Source: Kamptonema sp. UHCC 0994 (GTDB taxonomy: Bacteria > Cyanobacteriota > Cyanobacteriia > Cyanobacteriales > Microcoleaceae). Taken from it: a stretch of DNA of 64,000 nucleotides. The DNA lies in NCBI RefSeq assembly GCF_029167235.1, contig NZ_JARFTR010000207.1, positions 1-64,000 of the forward strand, in the 5' to 3' direction. A model generated the notes under the pieces. The model made no database searches. It was not told the DNA's origin and saw only the letters and a program-made list of their open reading frames with translations. This document shows positions 26,386-35,321 of this stretch, piece by piece; the first letter of the stretch is position 1, and every line of letters begins with the position of its first letter. The translations under genes were made by a program, and so were the position numbers.

Positions 26386-26390
26386 GTCAT

Positions 26391-27227
26391 TTAAGCAACT
26401 CCATACTGCTTAAACCAAGCTTGTAATCGCTTCCATGCGTCCTGAGCTTCTTTTTGCCGATAAGTTGGGCGATAATCGGCATTAAAGCCATGTGGAGTAT
26501 CTGGATAAAGCACTATTTCCGAACCGCTACTCCCAGTTTTGAGAACCTGACGCATTTTCTCAACTGTATCACTGGGAATGTAATCATCTTTGCCACCGTA
26601 AAGTCCTAAAATAGGTACTTTTAAAGTGGCTGCAATATCAATCGGATTTTTGGGATTTAAAGAGGTTGGTTCAGCAATTAATCGTCCGTACCAAGCTACG
26701 CCAGCTTTGACTTTGGGGTTATGAGCTGAGTATAACCAAACGATGCGACCGCCCCAACAAAATCCTGTTATTCCTAGTTTGTTAATGTTGCCTTTTGATG
26801 ATTTTTCTGCCCAAGCTACAGTTGCATCTAAATCAGACATAACTTGAGTATCTGGAACTTTAGAGACAACTTTGCTGATGATTTCTTGAATATCGGTCAT
26901 TTTGGAAACATCGCCTTGACGGGCGAACATTTGAGGTGCGATCGCTAAGTAACCTAATTTGGCAAAGCGGCGGCAAATATCCTGAATGTGAGCGTGAACG
27001 CCGAAGATTTCTTGCACTACTAATACTACTGGGAAATTGCTACCCGTTGCCGGCATTGCTCTATATGCTGGAATTGAGCCATCTTTAACAGGAATTTTTA
27101 CTTCTCCTGCTAATAAACCTTTGGTATCTGTGGTAATAACTGTGGCGGAAATGGGATGAGCTGCTAATGCAAATCCGGCGGCAAGTGTGGTGATTGTAAT
27201 GAATTTTCTGCGGGTTAATTCTATCAT
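26391..27227 (-). CDS. Dienelactone hydrolase family protein, Tat-exported
   Basis: Alpha/beta hydrolase of 278 aa. The start [19 protein letters not shown] is a twin-arginine signal, so it is probably exported folded. The catalytic triad is visible: Cys in GFCWGGR (near residue 157), Asp in GGKDDYIP (near 215) and His in [10 protein letters not shown] (near 246). The Cys nucleophile is characteristic of dienelactone hydrolases, which open lactone rings, though the substrate here is unknown. It is followed by a strong terminator. Confidence 0.9.
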   Translation of the reverse strand: MIELTRRKFITITTLAAGFALAAHPISATVITTDTKGLLAGEVKIPVKDGSIPAYRAMPATGSNFPVVLVVQEIFGVHAHIQDICRRFAKLGYLAIAPQMFARQGDVSKMTDIQEIISKVVSKVPDTQVMSDLDATVAWAEKSSKGNINKLGITGFCWGGRIVWLYSAHNPKVKAGVAWYGRLIAEPTSLNPKNPIDIAATLKVPILGLYGGKDDYIPSDTVEKMRQVLKTGSSGSEIVLYPDTPHGFNADYRPTYRQKEAQDAWKRLQAWFKQYGVA

Positions 27228-27328
27228 GGTTGTTGGTTGGTTGTTGGTTTTTGGTTGGCTTCGACGTGAGCGCTAAGCCGAAGGTTCCAGCGTTGATGTC
27301 TTTTATCTTACCGCAATAAACCAGTAAA

Positions 27329-27435
27329 GCAATTAACAATTAGCAATTAACAATTAGCAATTAGCCATTAGCCATTAGCAATTAGCAATTAGCCATTAGC
27401 AATTAGCCATTAGCAATTAGCCATTAGCAATTAAC
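27329..27435. repeat. Heptamer tandem array (CAATTAG / CCATTAG / CAATTAA)
   Basis: About fifteen heptamers in mixed order. The array runs into the last codons of cobM and supplies its TAA stop and final Cys codon. Confidence 0.85.
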
Positions 27436-28219
27436 ATTTTTTTTGACGGAATAGGTGACTGTGTTCGGGATGGTAAAGGCGCGATCGCCCTTCTACTGCT
27501 CCCAAGGCTGGACTAATCACATACATTGTGGTTCTAATTAATTTATTATCAAGGGTAACAACTGCCATTTTGTCAAGAGAAACTAGCAAAATCTTTTCAT
27601 CCGGCCAGCCTAAACGGTAACAAATTGCTACTGGTGTATCGCTTGGATAATGTTCGGCTAACTTAGCTTGAGCTGCTTCGACGTGGCGGGCACTCAAATA
27701 TAGACATAAACTCGCCTGATGTGCGGCTAAACTTGCTAATTCTTCGCGTTGTGGAACTTCTGTGTTACCGCTGATACGGGTAAGAATAATAGTTTGTACT
27801 CCTCCGGGTATTGTCAGCTCAACTTTAAGTTTAGCGGCTGCTGCCTGGAAAGCGCTAATTCCTGGTATTACCTCAAAAGGGATGTCGGCTTCAGCTAAAG
27901 CTTGCATTTGCTCGTGTATGGCACTGTAGAGGCTCGGATCGCCGGAGTGAAGGCGGACTACTGAAAGTTGCGATCGCACTCTTTCGATCGCGATCGGCAA
28001 AATCTCTTCGAGGGTTTTATTCGCAGTTTGGATAATCTCAGCATCAGGGCGAACACCCTGTAGAATTTGCTTAGGAACTAGGGAATCGGCAAATATAATT
28101 ACATCAGCTTTAGCCAGTAATTTCTGAGCCTTAACTGTCAATAAGTCCGGGTCGCCGGGGCCGGCCCCAACGATATAAACTCCAGGTTTCAGAGACTCAG
28201 TGTTATCGATCGTACTCAT
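27431..28219 (-). CDS. cobM: Precorrin-4 C(11)-methyltransferase
   Basis: Cobalamin (vitamin B12) ring methylation, adding a SAM-derived methyl to C-11 of precorrin-4. The 262-aa protein has the tetrapyrrole-methylase signatures GVYIVGAGPGDPDLLTVKA at the N-terminus, VVRLHSGDPSLYSAIHEQ near 87 and EVIPGISAFQAAAA near 118. The length is normal. It is alone here; other cob genes are not in the window. The C-terminus appears altered by a heptamer array ending in the stop codon. Confidence 0.93.
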   Translation of the reverse strand: MSTIDNTESLKPGVYIVGAGPGDPDLLTVKAQKLLAKADVIIFADSLVPKQILQGVRPDAEIIQTANKTLEEILPIAIERVRSQLSVVRLHSGDPSLYSAIHEQMQALAEADIPFEVIPGISAFQAAAAKLKVELTIPGGVQTIILTRISGNTEVPQREELASLAAHQASLCLYLSARHVEAAQAKLAEHYPSDTPVAICYRLGWPDEKILLVSLDKMAVVTLDNKLIRTTMYVISPALGAVEGRSRLYHPEHSHLFRQKKC

Positions 28220-28307
28220 TCAAAAAAAATTCTACTAATTTTGGCAATTGATCCGGGTTCACTCCATCCCATCCAGAAAACAAGAGTGGTAGATGCACCC
28301 TGGTTTG

Positions 28308-28338
28308 AACCCTAGAGACCTATCTCTAGGGTTTTTTT
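28308..28338 (+). terminator. Rightward intrinsic terminator without an annotated gene
   Basis: AACCCTAGAGA and TCTCTAGGGTT form a perfect 11-bp stem with a CCTA loop followed by seven Ts on the plus strand. Both flanking genes (lgt and cobM) run leftward, so it would end an unknown rightward RNA from the 28220-28307 region. It overlaps the lgt stop codon. On the minus strand the hairpin lacks a T-run. Confidence 0.75.
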
Positions 28339-29248
28339 AATTATTGGTATCACCATCATCTCGCGAGCGGTTAATATTAGTTTGTTGTTGGCTTGCTGAC
28401 ACCACATCTGGCAAAGGGCGATCGAAAAAGTAAAGCCAAGCTAGCCCCGTCAATCCTACAAAAATACCTGTTAAGCTTACTAACTGAGCAATTCGCAACG
28501 AGCCTAACATCAAACTATCAGTTCGCAACCCTTCAATCCAGATGCGACCAGTGCTGTAGGCTGCTATATAAACTAGAAATAACGTGCCTGTTTTCAGGCG
28601 GCGTTTTCCCTGTAAATCCTGAAAAAATAATGTCAGTAATAAGCCAAATACTGCCAAATTCCATAAAGACTCGTAGAGAAAAGTAGGGTGAAAATAGTCA
28701 AATTGTCTGTATTCTGGAGGCAGTGCATAGCGGCGATCGGGGGGTATGTACAATTTCCAAGGCAAATCTGTAGGGCCTCCGAAAGCTTCTGAGTTGAAAA
28801 AATTTCCCCAGCGACCAATTGCTTGACCTAAAATTACAGAAGGAGCCATCAAATCCGCTAATTGCCAGAAAGAAATTTGCTGAATTTTGGAGAAGATTAA
28901 AGCTGCTGTTAGTCCGCCTAAAATAGCTCCGTGTATGGCAATTCCACCTTTCCAAATTGCAATGATATCGCCTGGATTTTGACTGTATTGTTGCCACTCG
29001 AAGAGAACGTAGTAGAGTCTAGCACAGGGAATCGCTCCCACAACTAGCCAGATCGCGAGGTCGCCGATGGTTTCAGGGTTGATGCGGCGGCGTTCGGCGA
29101 GGTATTGGGAAAGGTTTACGCCAATTAAGACTGCTGAAGCAATTAAAAGACCGTACCATCGGATCGATAGTGGCCCCAGGCTGAAAATTATGGGGCCTGG
29201 AGAGGTAAATTGAAAGGCTAAGGGTAGGGCTGGATGGTGTAGCAACAT
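28337..29248 (-). CDS. lgt: Prolipoprotein diacylglyceryl transferase
   Basis: Transfers diacylglycerol from phosphatidylglycerol to the lipobox Cys of lipoproteins in the inner membrane. The 303-aa polytopic protein shows [13 protein letters not shown], the [10 protein letters not shown] region and the Lgt signature [17 protein letters not shown], followed by [13 protein letters not shown]. The C-terminal tail is hydrophilic. The gene is followed by cobM on the same strand after 117 bp. Confidence 0.96.
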   Translation of the reverse strand: MLLHHPALPLAFQFTSPGPIIFSLGPLSIRWYGLLIASAVLIGVNLSQYLAERRRINPETIGDLAIWLVVGAIPCARLYYVLFEWQQYSQNPGDIIAIWKGGIAIHGAILGGLTAALIFSKIQQISFWQLADLMAPSVILGQAIGRWGNFFNSEAFGGPTDLPWKLYIPPDRRYALPPEYRQFDYFHPTFLYESLWNLAVFGLLLTLFFQDLQGKRRLKTGTLFLVYIAAYSTGRIWIEGLRTDSLMLGSLRIAQLVSLTGIFVGLTGLAWLYFFDRPLPDVVSASQQQTNINRSRDDGDTNN

Positions 29249-29425
29249 GAAAATTTAATCGATAGTGGTTACAAACTGTAAGATCCGCGCACCCTGTACG
29301 AAACTACAGATTTGATTTTAGGTTGTGGCGGTGACATGAGTGCAATATCGGTTCAAATTTCTAGGACTTACACAAAGAAACCGGGTTAAATTAGTAGTAG
29401 TCCGTTTTTAGTTTTCCTCCGTCCT

Positions 29426-30475
29426 ATGCCCGTTGTCGAATCCCCAAAGCCCCATGCCTCTTCTTCCTCGCCCCTTTTAGGTGCAACTCTTGCGGAGTTA
29501 ACAGCATGGGTACAACAGCAGGGACAACCTGCTTACCGCGCTAAGCAGTTACATCAGTGGATTTATGAGAAAGGGGTGCGATCGCTTTCGGAAATCTCTG
29601 TTTTCTCGAAACAGTGGCGTGAAAGTCTGGCCCATGTCCCCATTGGTCGGTCAACAATTCATCATCGCTCAGTTGCTCCCGATGAAACTGTAAAATATCT
29701 TTTGAAGTTAGCCGATGGTCAAATTGTGGAAGCTGTTGGTATTCCGACGGAAAAGCGTCTGACTGTTTGCGTTTCTTCACAGGTTGGCTGTCCGATGGCC
29801 TGCGATTTTTGTGCTACTGGTAAGGGTGGTTTTCAGCGCCATTTAGCTAAACATGAAATTGTCGATCAGGTATTGACGGTTCAAGAAGATTTTAAACGGC
29901 GCGTCAGCCATATTGTGTTTATGGGTATGGGGGAACCGCTACTGAATCTGGAGAATGTGGTAGCGGCGGTTAAGTGTCTCAATGAAGATGTGGGCATTGG
30001 ACAGCGAAATATTACAATTTCGACAGTGGGAATCCGCGATCGCATCCACCTACTAGCTGAACATCACCTACAAGTTACTCTGGCTGTTAGCCTTCACGGT
30101 TCTAATCAAAAGTTACGGGAAAAGTTAATACCAAGTGCTCGTAATTATCGCTTTGATGAATTGATGGAAGAATGCCGGGAATATGTGAAGATTACTGGTC
30201 GCAGGTTGAGTGTTGAATATATTCTTTTGGCAGGCGTGAATGATTTGCCTGAACACGCGGCTGAGTTGGCTGATAATTTGCGGGGTTTTCAATGCCATGT
30301 TAATTTGATTCCTTATAATCCGATTGCGGAAGCTGATTATGAGCGACCAAGTGATTATCGAATTAAGGTTTTTGTGGAGGCTTTAAAGGCGCGACATATT
30401 GCAGTTAGCGTGCGTTATTCTCGCGGTTTAGATGCAGATGCAGCCTGCGGTCAGTTGCGGGCCTCGCGAGTTTAA
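29426..30475 (+). CDS. rlmN: 23S rRNA (adenine-2503-C2) methyltransferase RlmN
   Basis: Radical-SAM enzyme (349 aa) that methylates A2503 of 23S rRNA and A37 of some tRNAs. The cluster-binding motif CPMACDFC (near residue 124), GMGEPLLN, and the C-terminal Cys of the [10 protein letters not shown] segment used in the methyl-transfer mechanism are present. A divergent promoter region is shared with lgt. Confidence 0.96.
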   Translation: MPVVESPKPHASSSSPLLGATLAELTAWVQQQGQPAYRAKQLHQWIYEKGVRSLSEISVFSKQWRESLAHVPIGRSTIHHRSVAPDETVKYLLKLADGQIVEAVGIPTEKRLTVCVSSQVGCPMACDFCATGKGGFQRHLAKHEIVDQVLTVQEDFKRRVSHIVFMGMGEPLLNLENVVAAVKCLNEDVGIGQRNITISTVGIRDRIHLLAEHHLQVTLAVSLHGSNQKLREKLIPSARNYRFDELMEECREYVKITGRRLSVEYILLAGVNDLPEHAAELADNLRGFQCHVNLIPYNPIAEADYERPSDYRIKVFVEALKARHIAVSVRYSRGLDADAACGQLRASRV

Positions 30476-30567
30476 TTTTGGTGTGGATGCTGCCGATGGC
30501 TATCTTTTTGGTAAGGGAGATATTAATTAGGCAGCACCCACCCTTAAAGGTTGATGTTGTAACTATA

Positions 30568-30750
30568 TTATTGGCGGCAATAAACTCCTGTGGCAGATGT
30601 CTCTATAACTTTACCAGTGCGAGAACAAGTAATCATTAAATAGTCGCAGGTGGGACATTTAGTTTCCGTTAGCTGAGTGCTAGAGTGATAGTGGCGTTCG
30701 GCGGCGGAACTGCCGCAATTTGGACAGCGAATAGCTTGTTTTGTCTGCAT
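30568..30750 (-). CDS. Small zinc-ribbon protein
   Basis: A 60-aa protein with two CxxC pairs, CPNCGSSAAERHYHS and CPTCDYLMITC, forming a likely zinc ribbon, often labelled as a PriA-like fragment in cyanobacteria although it has no helicase part. I use the ATG at 30750 (AGGA eight bases before) rather than an upstream one at 30798. Role unknown, possibly nucleic-acid or protein binding. Confidence 0.75.
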   Translation of the reverse strand: MQTKQAIRCPNCGSSAAERHYHSSTQLTETKCPTCDYLMITCSRTGKVIETSATGVYCRQ

Positions 30751-31039
30751 TTTAAATCCTTTGAGTTTAATGGTTTTTAACGTGCTCTTTAATTTCAAAT
30801 TAGATCATTTATTTGAAAAAATTAATTTTCGCAACAAAACGTATCTAATTTAACCAATTGGTTAAGAAATTGTAACTAGAGAATTGAATCCAGAAACGTC
30901 GATCGAAAAGATCAAAGAAAAAGTTGATGGTTAAATAGGGGAAGATTTTTATAAAAATACTAGGATATAATTTTAATTAAGTGTTATAGCAATCATTCGA
31001 TAGTTTTTGTGTTTTAGCAAGATTTGGATGGTATACTCT

Positions 31040-31969
31040 ATGCGACTTGAAAGCCCTTTTCACGAAGGCGAACTCCACGCACAGCAACGGGTTGGCGAGG
31101 AGATCGCAGCCCAACAAAATGGGCAAATCATTGGGGATACAATTCTCCAAAATGCAATCAAATTCATCGAACAGCAACGCATGATTGTTCTGGGCAGTGT
31201 GGATGCAGGGCAGAAAGTTTGGGCATCGGTGTTGTTTGGGTTGCCTGGTTTTGTTAAACCTGTCGATTCGCAGGCGATCGCATTTGACTTAACCCAAGCT
31301 ATGATTAATCCTCACGATCCTTTCTGGGCAAACATCCAGACTGAAAATCAGATCGGAATGCTGGCGATCGAACTTGTCAGTCGCCGTCGGTGGCGGATTA
31401 ATGGCGCGATCGCTCAACAAGGAAGCGATCGCTTATGTTTAAATGTTGTAGAATCCTATCCCAACTGCCCCAAGTACATTCAGCGACGGCAGCTTGTTCC
31501 AAATTTCGATTTAACGACTGCAAAACAATGTTCTGAGGCACAATTTGGACAATCCCTGACACCTGAACAGCAGCGTTGGATTGGATCGGCCGATACTCTA
31601 TTTGTTGCCAGCGCCCACCCAACTCGTGGGGTTGATGCCTCTCATCGCGGGGGAAATCCAGGCTTTGTCCAGATTCTAAATGAGCGATCGCTTCGCATTC
31701 CCGATTACGCTGGAAACAGTATGTTTAATACCCTGGGAAACCTGGTTATTAATCCTTTAGCGGGGTTAGTTTTTATAGACTTCGATCGCAGTCGCACGCT
31801 GCAACTGACAGGTAAAACTACAATTCAGTGGAATCTGGATGAGTCTACCGACTCAACTGGTGGGACTCATAGATATTGGGATTTCGCAATTGACCAGTGG
31901 TTAGAAACTGACTTACCCCAATTACTTCACTGGGAATTTTTAGATTATTCTCCTCACAATCCAATATGA
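31040..31969 (+). CDS. Pyridoxamine 5'-phosphate oxidase-like FMN-binding protein
   Basis: A 309-aa split-barrel flavoprotein of the pyridoxamine-phosphate-oxidase superfamily (MIVLGSVDAGQKVWASVLFG near 45; NPLAGLVFIDFDRSRTLQLTG near 240). Length and sequence suggest the two-barrel class found as oxidoreductases of unknown substrate rather than authentic PdxH. Start at ATG 31040 (MRLESPFHEGEL); a TTG at 31007 in frame seems less likely. It heads the rightward accessory genes. Confidence 0.8.
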   Translation: MRLESPFHEGELHAQQRVGEEIAAQQNGQIIGDTILQNAIKFIEQQRMIVLGSVDAGQKVWASVLFGLPGFVKPVDSQAIAFDLTQAMINPHDPFWANIQTENQIGMLAIELVSRRRWRINGAIAQQGSDRLCLNVVESYPNCPKYIQRRQLVPNFDLTTAKQCSEAQFGQSLTPEQQRWIGSADTLFVASAHPTRGVDASHRGGNPGFVQILNERSLRIPDYAGNSMFNTLGNLVINPLAGLVFIDFDRSRTLQLTGKTTIQWNLDESTDSTGGTHRYWDFAIDQWLETDLPQLLHWEFLDYSPHNPI

Positions 31970-32038
31970 GTCATGGTAAACTTGAGGAGAAATATGAGGC
32001 TGAATTATGATAAAAGAGATTTTTATAGAAAACTATAA

Positions 32039-32236
32039 ATGAAAGTTAGAGAAATCATTAAAATGTTAGAAGATGATGGTTGGTATTTAGCCAGAACAAA
32101 GGGCAGCCATCGTCAATTTAAACACCCAGAAAAGGCTGGGACTGTCACTGTGTCAGGTAATTTAGGTGTTGATATGCCAATAGGTACGCTTAAAAATGTT
32201 TTGCGTCAAGCTCAAATAAACGAGGAGGAAGATTAA
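32039..32236 (+). CDS. hicA: HicA toxin (YcfA-like mRNA interferase)
   Basis: A 65-aa toxin of the double-stranded RNA-binding-like fold that cleaves mRNA. It has the typical GWYLARTKGSHRQFKHPEK with the catalytic His in GSHR, and a late GTLKNVLRQAQI helix. It overlaps the antitoxin gene by one base (taATG), the usual hicAB order. Confidence 0.93.
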   Translation: MKVREIIKMLEDDGWYLARTKGSHRQFKHPEKAGTVTVSGNLGVDMPIGTLKNVLRQAQINEEED

Positions 32237-32442
32237 TGCGTTATGCTGTTGTAATTGAGAAGGGTGAAACTAGCTACGGTGCGTATGTTCCCGATTTACC
32301 TGGATGTGTGGCTGTAGCTGAAAGTTTAGAAGATGTGAGGAATTTAATTAAAGAGGCGATCGCATTCCATCTTGAAGGACTACAAGAGGATGCTTTTCCT
32401 ATTCCTGAACCTGTCTCTATTTGCGAATATGTTGAAGCTTAA
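32236..32442 (+). CDS. hicB: HicB antitoxin
   Basis: A 68-aa antitoxin with a degraded RNase-H-like fold (YAVVIEKGETSYGAYVPDLPGCVAVAESLEDV), the short HicB type lacking a separate DNA-binding domain. It neutralises HicA and starts on the last base of the hicA stop. Confidence 0.92.
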   Translation: MRYAVVIEKGETSYGAYVPDLPGCVAVAESLEDVRNLIKEAIAFHLEGLQEDAFPIPEPVSICEYVEA

Positions 32443-32499
32443 GCTAATTATAATTAACATATTTCTATTTACAAATGGCGATGCAAAGAAGTATCAATA

Positions 32500-32841
32500 A
32501 TGACCTTACCTAACCGTTTCGAGTTTCCCATCGCTAAAGCACAATATCTCTTCAGTCGTACCACTGAACCAGGAAAAGGAGGAGATAAGCGGAAATTCTG
32601 GCAAGAGGTAATGGAATTTCAATCACCAGAGGCAATTCGAGAGACAATCTTAGCAGAGGTATCCTTGGATATGCTACAACCTCAGAGTCAGAACGAGCAA
32701 GGTCAACTTTATCGTGCCTATATCCAAGTTACAGGGGCCTCTGGGATATCCCGACGAATTAGAACAGTTTGGATTGTTCTATTTAATGAAGATATTGCCA
32801 GATTTGTAACAGCAGTACCTGATAGATCAGGAGGTTTATAA
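32500..32841 (+). CDS. DUF6883-like small protein
   Basis: A 113-aa protein (FEFPIAKAQYLFSRTTEPGKGGDKRKFW...) resembling the DUF6883 family. It overlaps the next gene by one base, so the two form a translationally coupled pair. Such DUF6883/DUF4926 pairs look like toxin-antitoxin modules in organisation, but no activity is known to me. Confidence 0.7.
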   Translation: MTLPNRFEFPIAKAQYLFSRTTEPGKGGDKRKFWQEVMEFQSPEAIRETILAEVSLDMLQPQSQNEQGQLYRAYIQVTGASGISRRIRTVWIVLFNEDIARFVTAVPDRSGGL

Positions 32842-33239
32842 TGAATAAATTTCAACTATTTGATGGCGTTAAGCTAGCTGAAGAAATCCCCTTAACTGAT
32901 GGAGGAGTAGCGCAAACGGGAACAGTCGGCGCAATTGTGGAAATTCTTGGAGATGGTAAAGCTTATCTTGTCGAATTATTTGGCGACTGGGTTAAGTATG
33001 ATGAGAATGGGGATTTTATGCCAGCTACTCAGGATGAATCCGGCTCATTTATGGAGACAATAGGTGTAGAAACCGTTTATCCTCATCAATTAATTTTAAC
33101 AATTCTTGCCCGCGAAACAATGGGAGTTCGAGAACATTTAACAACAGTTTTAGATAATTTGTCCGATGATTTAGTCGCTGAAGTTCGCGATTTTGCTGAA
33201 TTTTTGCAGCAAAGACAACAACAAAAGCAAGTAAGCTAA
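32841..33239 (+). CDS. DUF4926-like protein with helical tail
   Basis: A 132-aa protein. The first 90 residues match the DUF4926 type (LFDGVKLAEEIPL...GTVGAIVEILGDGKAYLVELFG), a small beta-barrel-like domain; the tail, VREHLTTVLDNLSDDLVAEVRDFAEF, resembles DUF2281-type antitoxin helices. Partner of the DUF6883-like gene. It is probably the antitoxin of the pair, by inference. Confidence 0.7.
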   Translation: MNKFQLFDGVKLAEEIPLTDGGVAQTGTVGAIVEILGDGKAYLVELFGDWVKYDENGDFMPATQDESGSFMETIGVETVYPHQLILTILARETMGVREHLTTVLDNLSDDLVAEVRDFAEFLQQRQQQKQVS

Positions 33240-33313
33240 AAAAGCTTTCCTCTTTTTGTAATTGTAGCGATCGCACTTTCTTTTTAAATATCGTCATCGC
33301 TAACCCTTTAAAA

Positions 33314-33649
33314 TCAAGCAACACCATACCCCGTATATTGCCTTACCTCTGGCGGCTGAAAACCCAAAACAATCTTATCTTTAGAAATTCCCCTGGCGAC
33401 TAACTCATCTGTCACCCCATCTTCAATCCCATCTCGCAAAATCCAAACCGAATCGCCAATAATTTCAATGTGAACTAAACACCCATGAATCCTTTGTAAG
33501 TCATTCCAACCATTATTCATCAATAAAAAATGATTTCTATTCTCACTCACAATTAATACACAATCAATTTCACCCTGGGAATAGGGGATATTAGCATGAT
33601 ATTGCAAAACATCATTAATAATTTTCCGATAATTATCTAGCTTGTCCAT
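33314..33649 (-). CDS. xisI: XisI family protein (fdxN element excision controlling factor)
   Basis: A 111-aa XisI protein. XisH and XisI control excision of the fdxN element in heterocystous Anabaena, but the pair is widely duplicated in non-heterocystous cyanobacteria with unknown roles. Typical features: MDKLDNYRKIINDVLQYHA, HGCLVHIEIIGDSVWI, and the ending FQPPEVRQYTGY. The start codon overlaps the tail of an xisH-like remnant upstream. Confidence 0.92.
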   Translation of the reverse strand: MDKLDNYRKIINDVLQYHANIPYSQGEIDCVLIVSENRNHFLLMNNGWNDLQRIHGCLVHIEIIGDSVWILRDGIEDGVTDELVARGISKDKIVLGFQPPEVRQYTGYGVA

Positions 33650-33783
33650 TGTATAATTACCTCCTTTCTCGGATCGAAAACTAATAAACGCAAATCGGTT
33701 TTTCTTAACAATAATTCTCCAATCGGTTGATGAACTCTTGATAAATGATTAATAATCGCCAGAACTTCATCTAATGTTTCTAG
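33637..33783 (-). pseudogene. C-terminal remnant of an xisH-like gene
   Basis: A 48-codon frame ending in LRLLVFDPRKEVIIQWTS, the ending expected of XisH, overlaps the xisI start by 13 bp in the usual xisH-xisI arrangement. An in-frame TAG at 33784-33786 and the absence of a start codon show that the rest of the gene is lost. The first half (LAIINHLSRVHQPIGELL) does not match XisH clearly. Confidence 0.6.
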
Positions 33784-33811
33784 CTATCATCCTCCTATGG
33801 GTGTGATTATC

Positions 33812-33870
33812 CCGAAATTTTCGGCTTTTTGTGACCTAGTGGCTGACAAGACGGAAAATTTCGGTATAAT
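33812..33870 (+). promoter_or_regulatory. Inverted repeat next to a TATAAT box upstream of the HEPN gene
   Basis: CCGAAATTTTCGG (33812-33824) and GGAAAATTTCGG (33853-33864) are inverted copies, and TATAAT follows directly (33865-33870), 30 bp before the HEPN start. The placement suggests a promoter with a repressor site. Confidence 0.35.
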
Positions 33871-33900
33871 AAATACTTAGATGCAATTGGAACAGCACGA

Positions 33901-34470
33901 ATGGACTCTTGGGAAAAGCTGCACAACTTTATGAAGAGCTTTGCAGCAGCCGTTGAGCTTAACTCACGCGCTGCTAAACAAGGCTGCTTTGTGGAATGCG
34001 TTGTGCTTTCGGCGGCGGTAATCGACGCTACACTTCGAATGGGCTTAATCCTCAAGCATCAACTTGATACCAGCAGTAATAGCCTTCTTGATGACCTCCT
34101 GCATCAAGAAGAGAGAGATAAGATCATTTCAGAACAAAAGATTTACACAATGTCTCTCTCGAATCAGATTATTGATCAGGCTACTTTTGATAAGCTCAAC
34201 AATCTTTATAAACGCCGTAACCGTGTTATCCATCGTTATTGCATAAGTCTGATCACTACAAAAGATGTTCTAGATATCGCATCTGAATACGACGAACTGA
34301 AGCATGAAGTCTCGGCTTTTGTTGAAAAACTAGAAAAGGAGCAGATCAGGCTCGGCGTTGGAATGACATCAGAAGGTGGCACAGGTGATATTGCTGATCA
34401 AGTTCGCGATCTTGCGCTTGGCAAGCATGGAGATGATGGACTCGCAAATGCCCTTAGAAATGGCATCTAA
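33901..34470 (+). CDS. HEPN-like protein with R-x4-H motif
   Basis: A 189-aa, mostly helical protein. The motif RNRVIH (R106-x4-H111) in LYKRRNRVIHRY is the ribonuclease signature of HEPN domains, which act as RNA-cutting toxins or defence effectors. No MNT-type antitoxin gene adjoins it. Its GC content appears higher than that of the surrounding genes. The stop codon lies within TCTAACAACCGCGCTGCACC, which resembles the start of an integron attC site, so the gene may have arrived as a cassette. Confidence 0.6.
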   Translation: MDSWEKLHNFMKSFAAAVELNSRAAKQGCFVECVVLSAAVIDATLRMGLILKHQLDTSSNSLLDDLLHQEERDKIISEQKIYTMSLSNQIIDQATFDKLNNLYKRRNRVIHRYCISLITTKDVLDIASEYDELKHEVSAFVEKLEKEQIRLGVGMTSEGGTGDIADQVRDLALGKHGDDGLANALRNGI

Positions 34471-34501
34471 CAACCGCGCTGCACCGGAACTCTCCAATGC
34501 A

Positions 34502-34613
34502 GTAGGGTGCGTTAACGAAGTGTAACGCACCATCAAATATACACAAATGTAACGCCCCATCTTTATGTTAATTTAAGGTGTGTTACGCTGTCGCTAACAC
34601 ACCCTACGACTGC
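34502..34613. repeat. REP-type palindromic element (copy A)
   Basis: A 112-bp element beginning GTAGGGTGCGTTAACG and ending CGCTAACACACCCTACGACT, foldable into two hairpins. It is identical to 35210-35321 except for three bases. The second copy abuts a RAYT transposase, the enzyme class that mobilises such palindromes. Confidence 0.9.
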
Positions 34614-34798
34614 AAAGATATCGGCAACCGCTGACCAGAACCGTTAAGGTGTTTATCGCTCATTGGTCTGTCTGAATTAGTTGTGATAAACATCTTCTCG
34701 TTCCACTAATTCTAAGGTCAATGAACGTATAATAATTTGGAAAAATAGATTTTTATGATGGAAAAATATATCATAAGGCTTTTTCACCTAAACTTGAA

Positions 34799-35167
34799 AT
34801 GTTAATAACTGAAAATGGGAAAGGGAGGAAAATTAATACTTCTGTACAAATACTTTTAGAAGATGAGGAATTAGAATTTGATGATATTATAGATGCTTTA
34901 GATTTTGTAGTTGAGCATATTGCTGAAAAAATAATTGATGATTTTGATATATCTCGATTAATTGAACTAGATTATGTTGGTGATCGAGATGATTTATTGT
35001 CAAGTATCAAGGGTAAAAAACATATTAAAAAATTTGGTAAATTGGAAAATATGAATGGTAATCAACTTTATATTAATGTAGGTGGTAATAGAACGGAAAA
35101 TATAACTAAAATAAACCAATTAGCTTCTTTATTTAGTTTTATGAGAGATTTTAAAATCATCAATTAA
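34799..35167 (+). CDS. Hypothetical protein, probably 5'-truncated
   Basis: A 122-aa acidic protein of AT-rich sequence; family not recognised. The frame stays open and protein-like upstream of the ATG back to 34736 (GKIDFYDGKIYHKAFSPKLE), but no start codon is there, so the gene seems to have lost its 5' end, possibly when the flanking REP copy arrived. It lies between two near-identical REP elements. Confidence 0.5.
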   Translation: MLITENGKGRKINTSVQILLEDEELEFDDIIDALDFVVEHIAEKIIDDFDISRLIELDYVGDRDDLLSSIKGKKHIKKFGKLENMNGNQLYINVGGNRTENITKINQLASLFSFMRDFKIIN

Positions 35168-35209
35168 AAGCTAAAAAGGAAAACAATCTTTAGTGCGATC
35201 GCCGATCTT

Positions 35210-35321
35210 GTAGGGTGCGTTAACGGAGTGTAACGCACCATCAAATATACACAAATGTAACCCACCATCTTTATGTTAATTTAAGGTGTGTTACGCTGTC
35301 GCTAACACACCCTACGACTGC
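35210..35321. repeat. REP-type palindromic element (copy B)
   Basis: Second copy of the 112-bp element, ending exactly at the stop codon of the RAYT gene. It starts at GTAGGGTGCGTTAACG and ends at CCTACGACTGC. Confidence 0.9.

Noticed and set aside
27329-27435. Possible CRISPR array
   Set aside because: Units are 7 bp with no spacers; these are heptamer tandem repeats.
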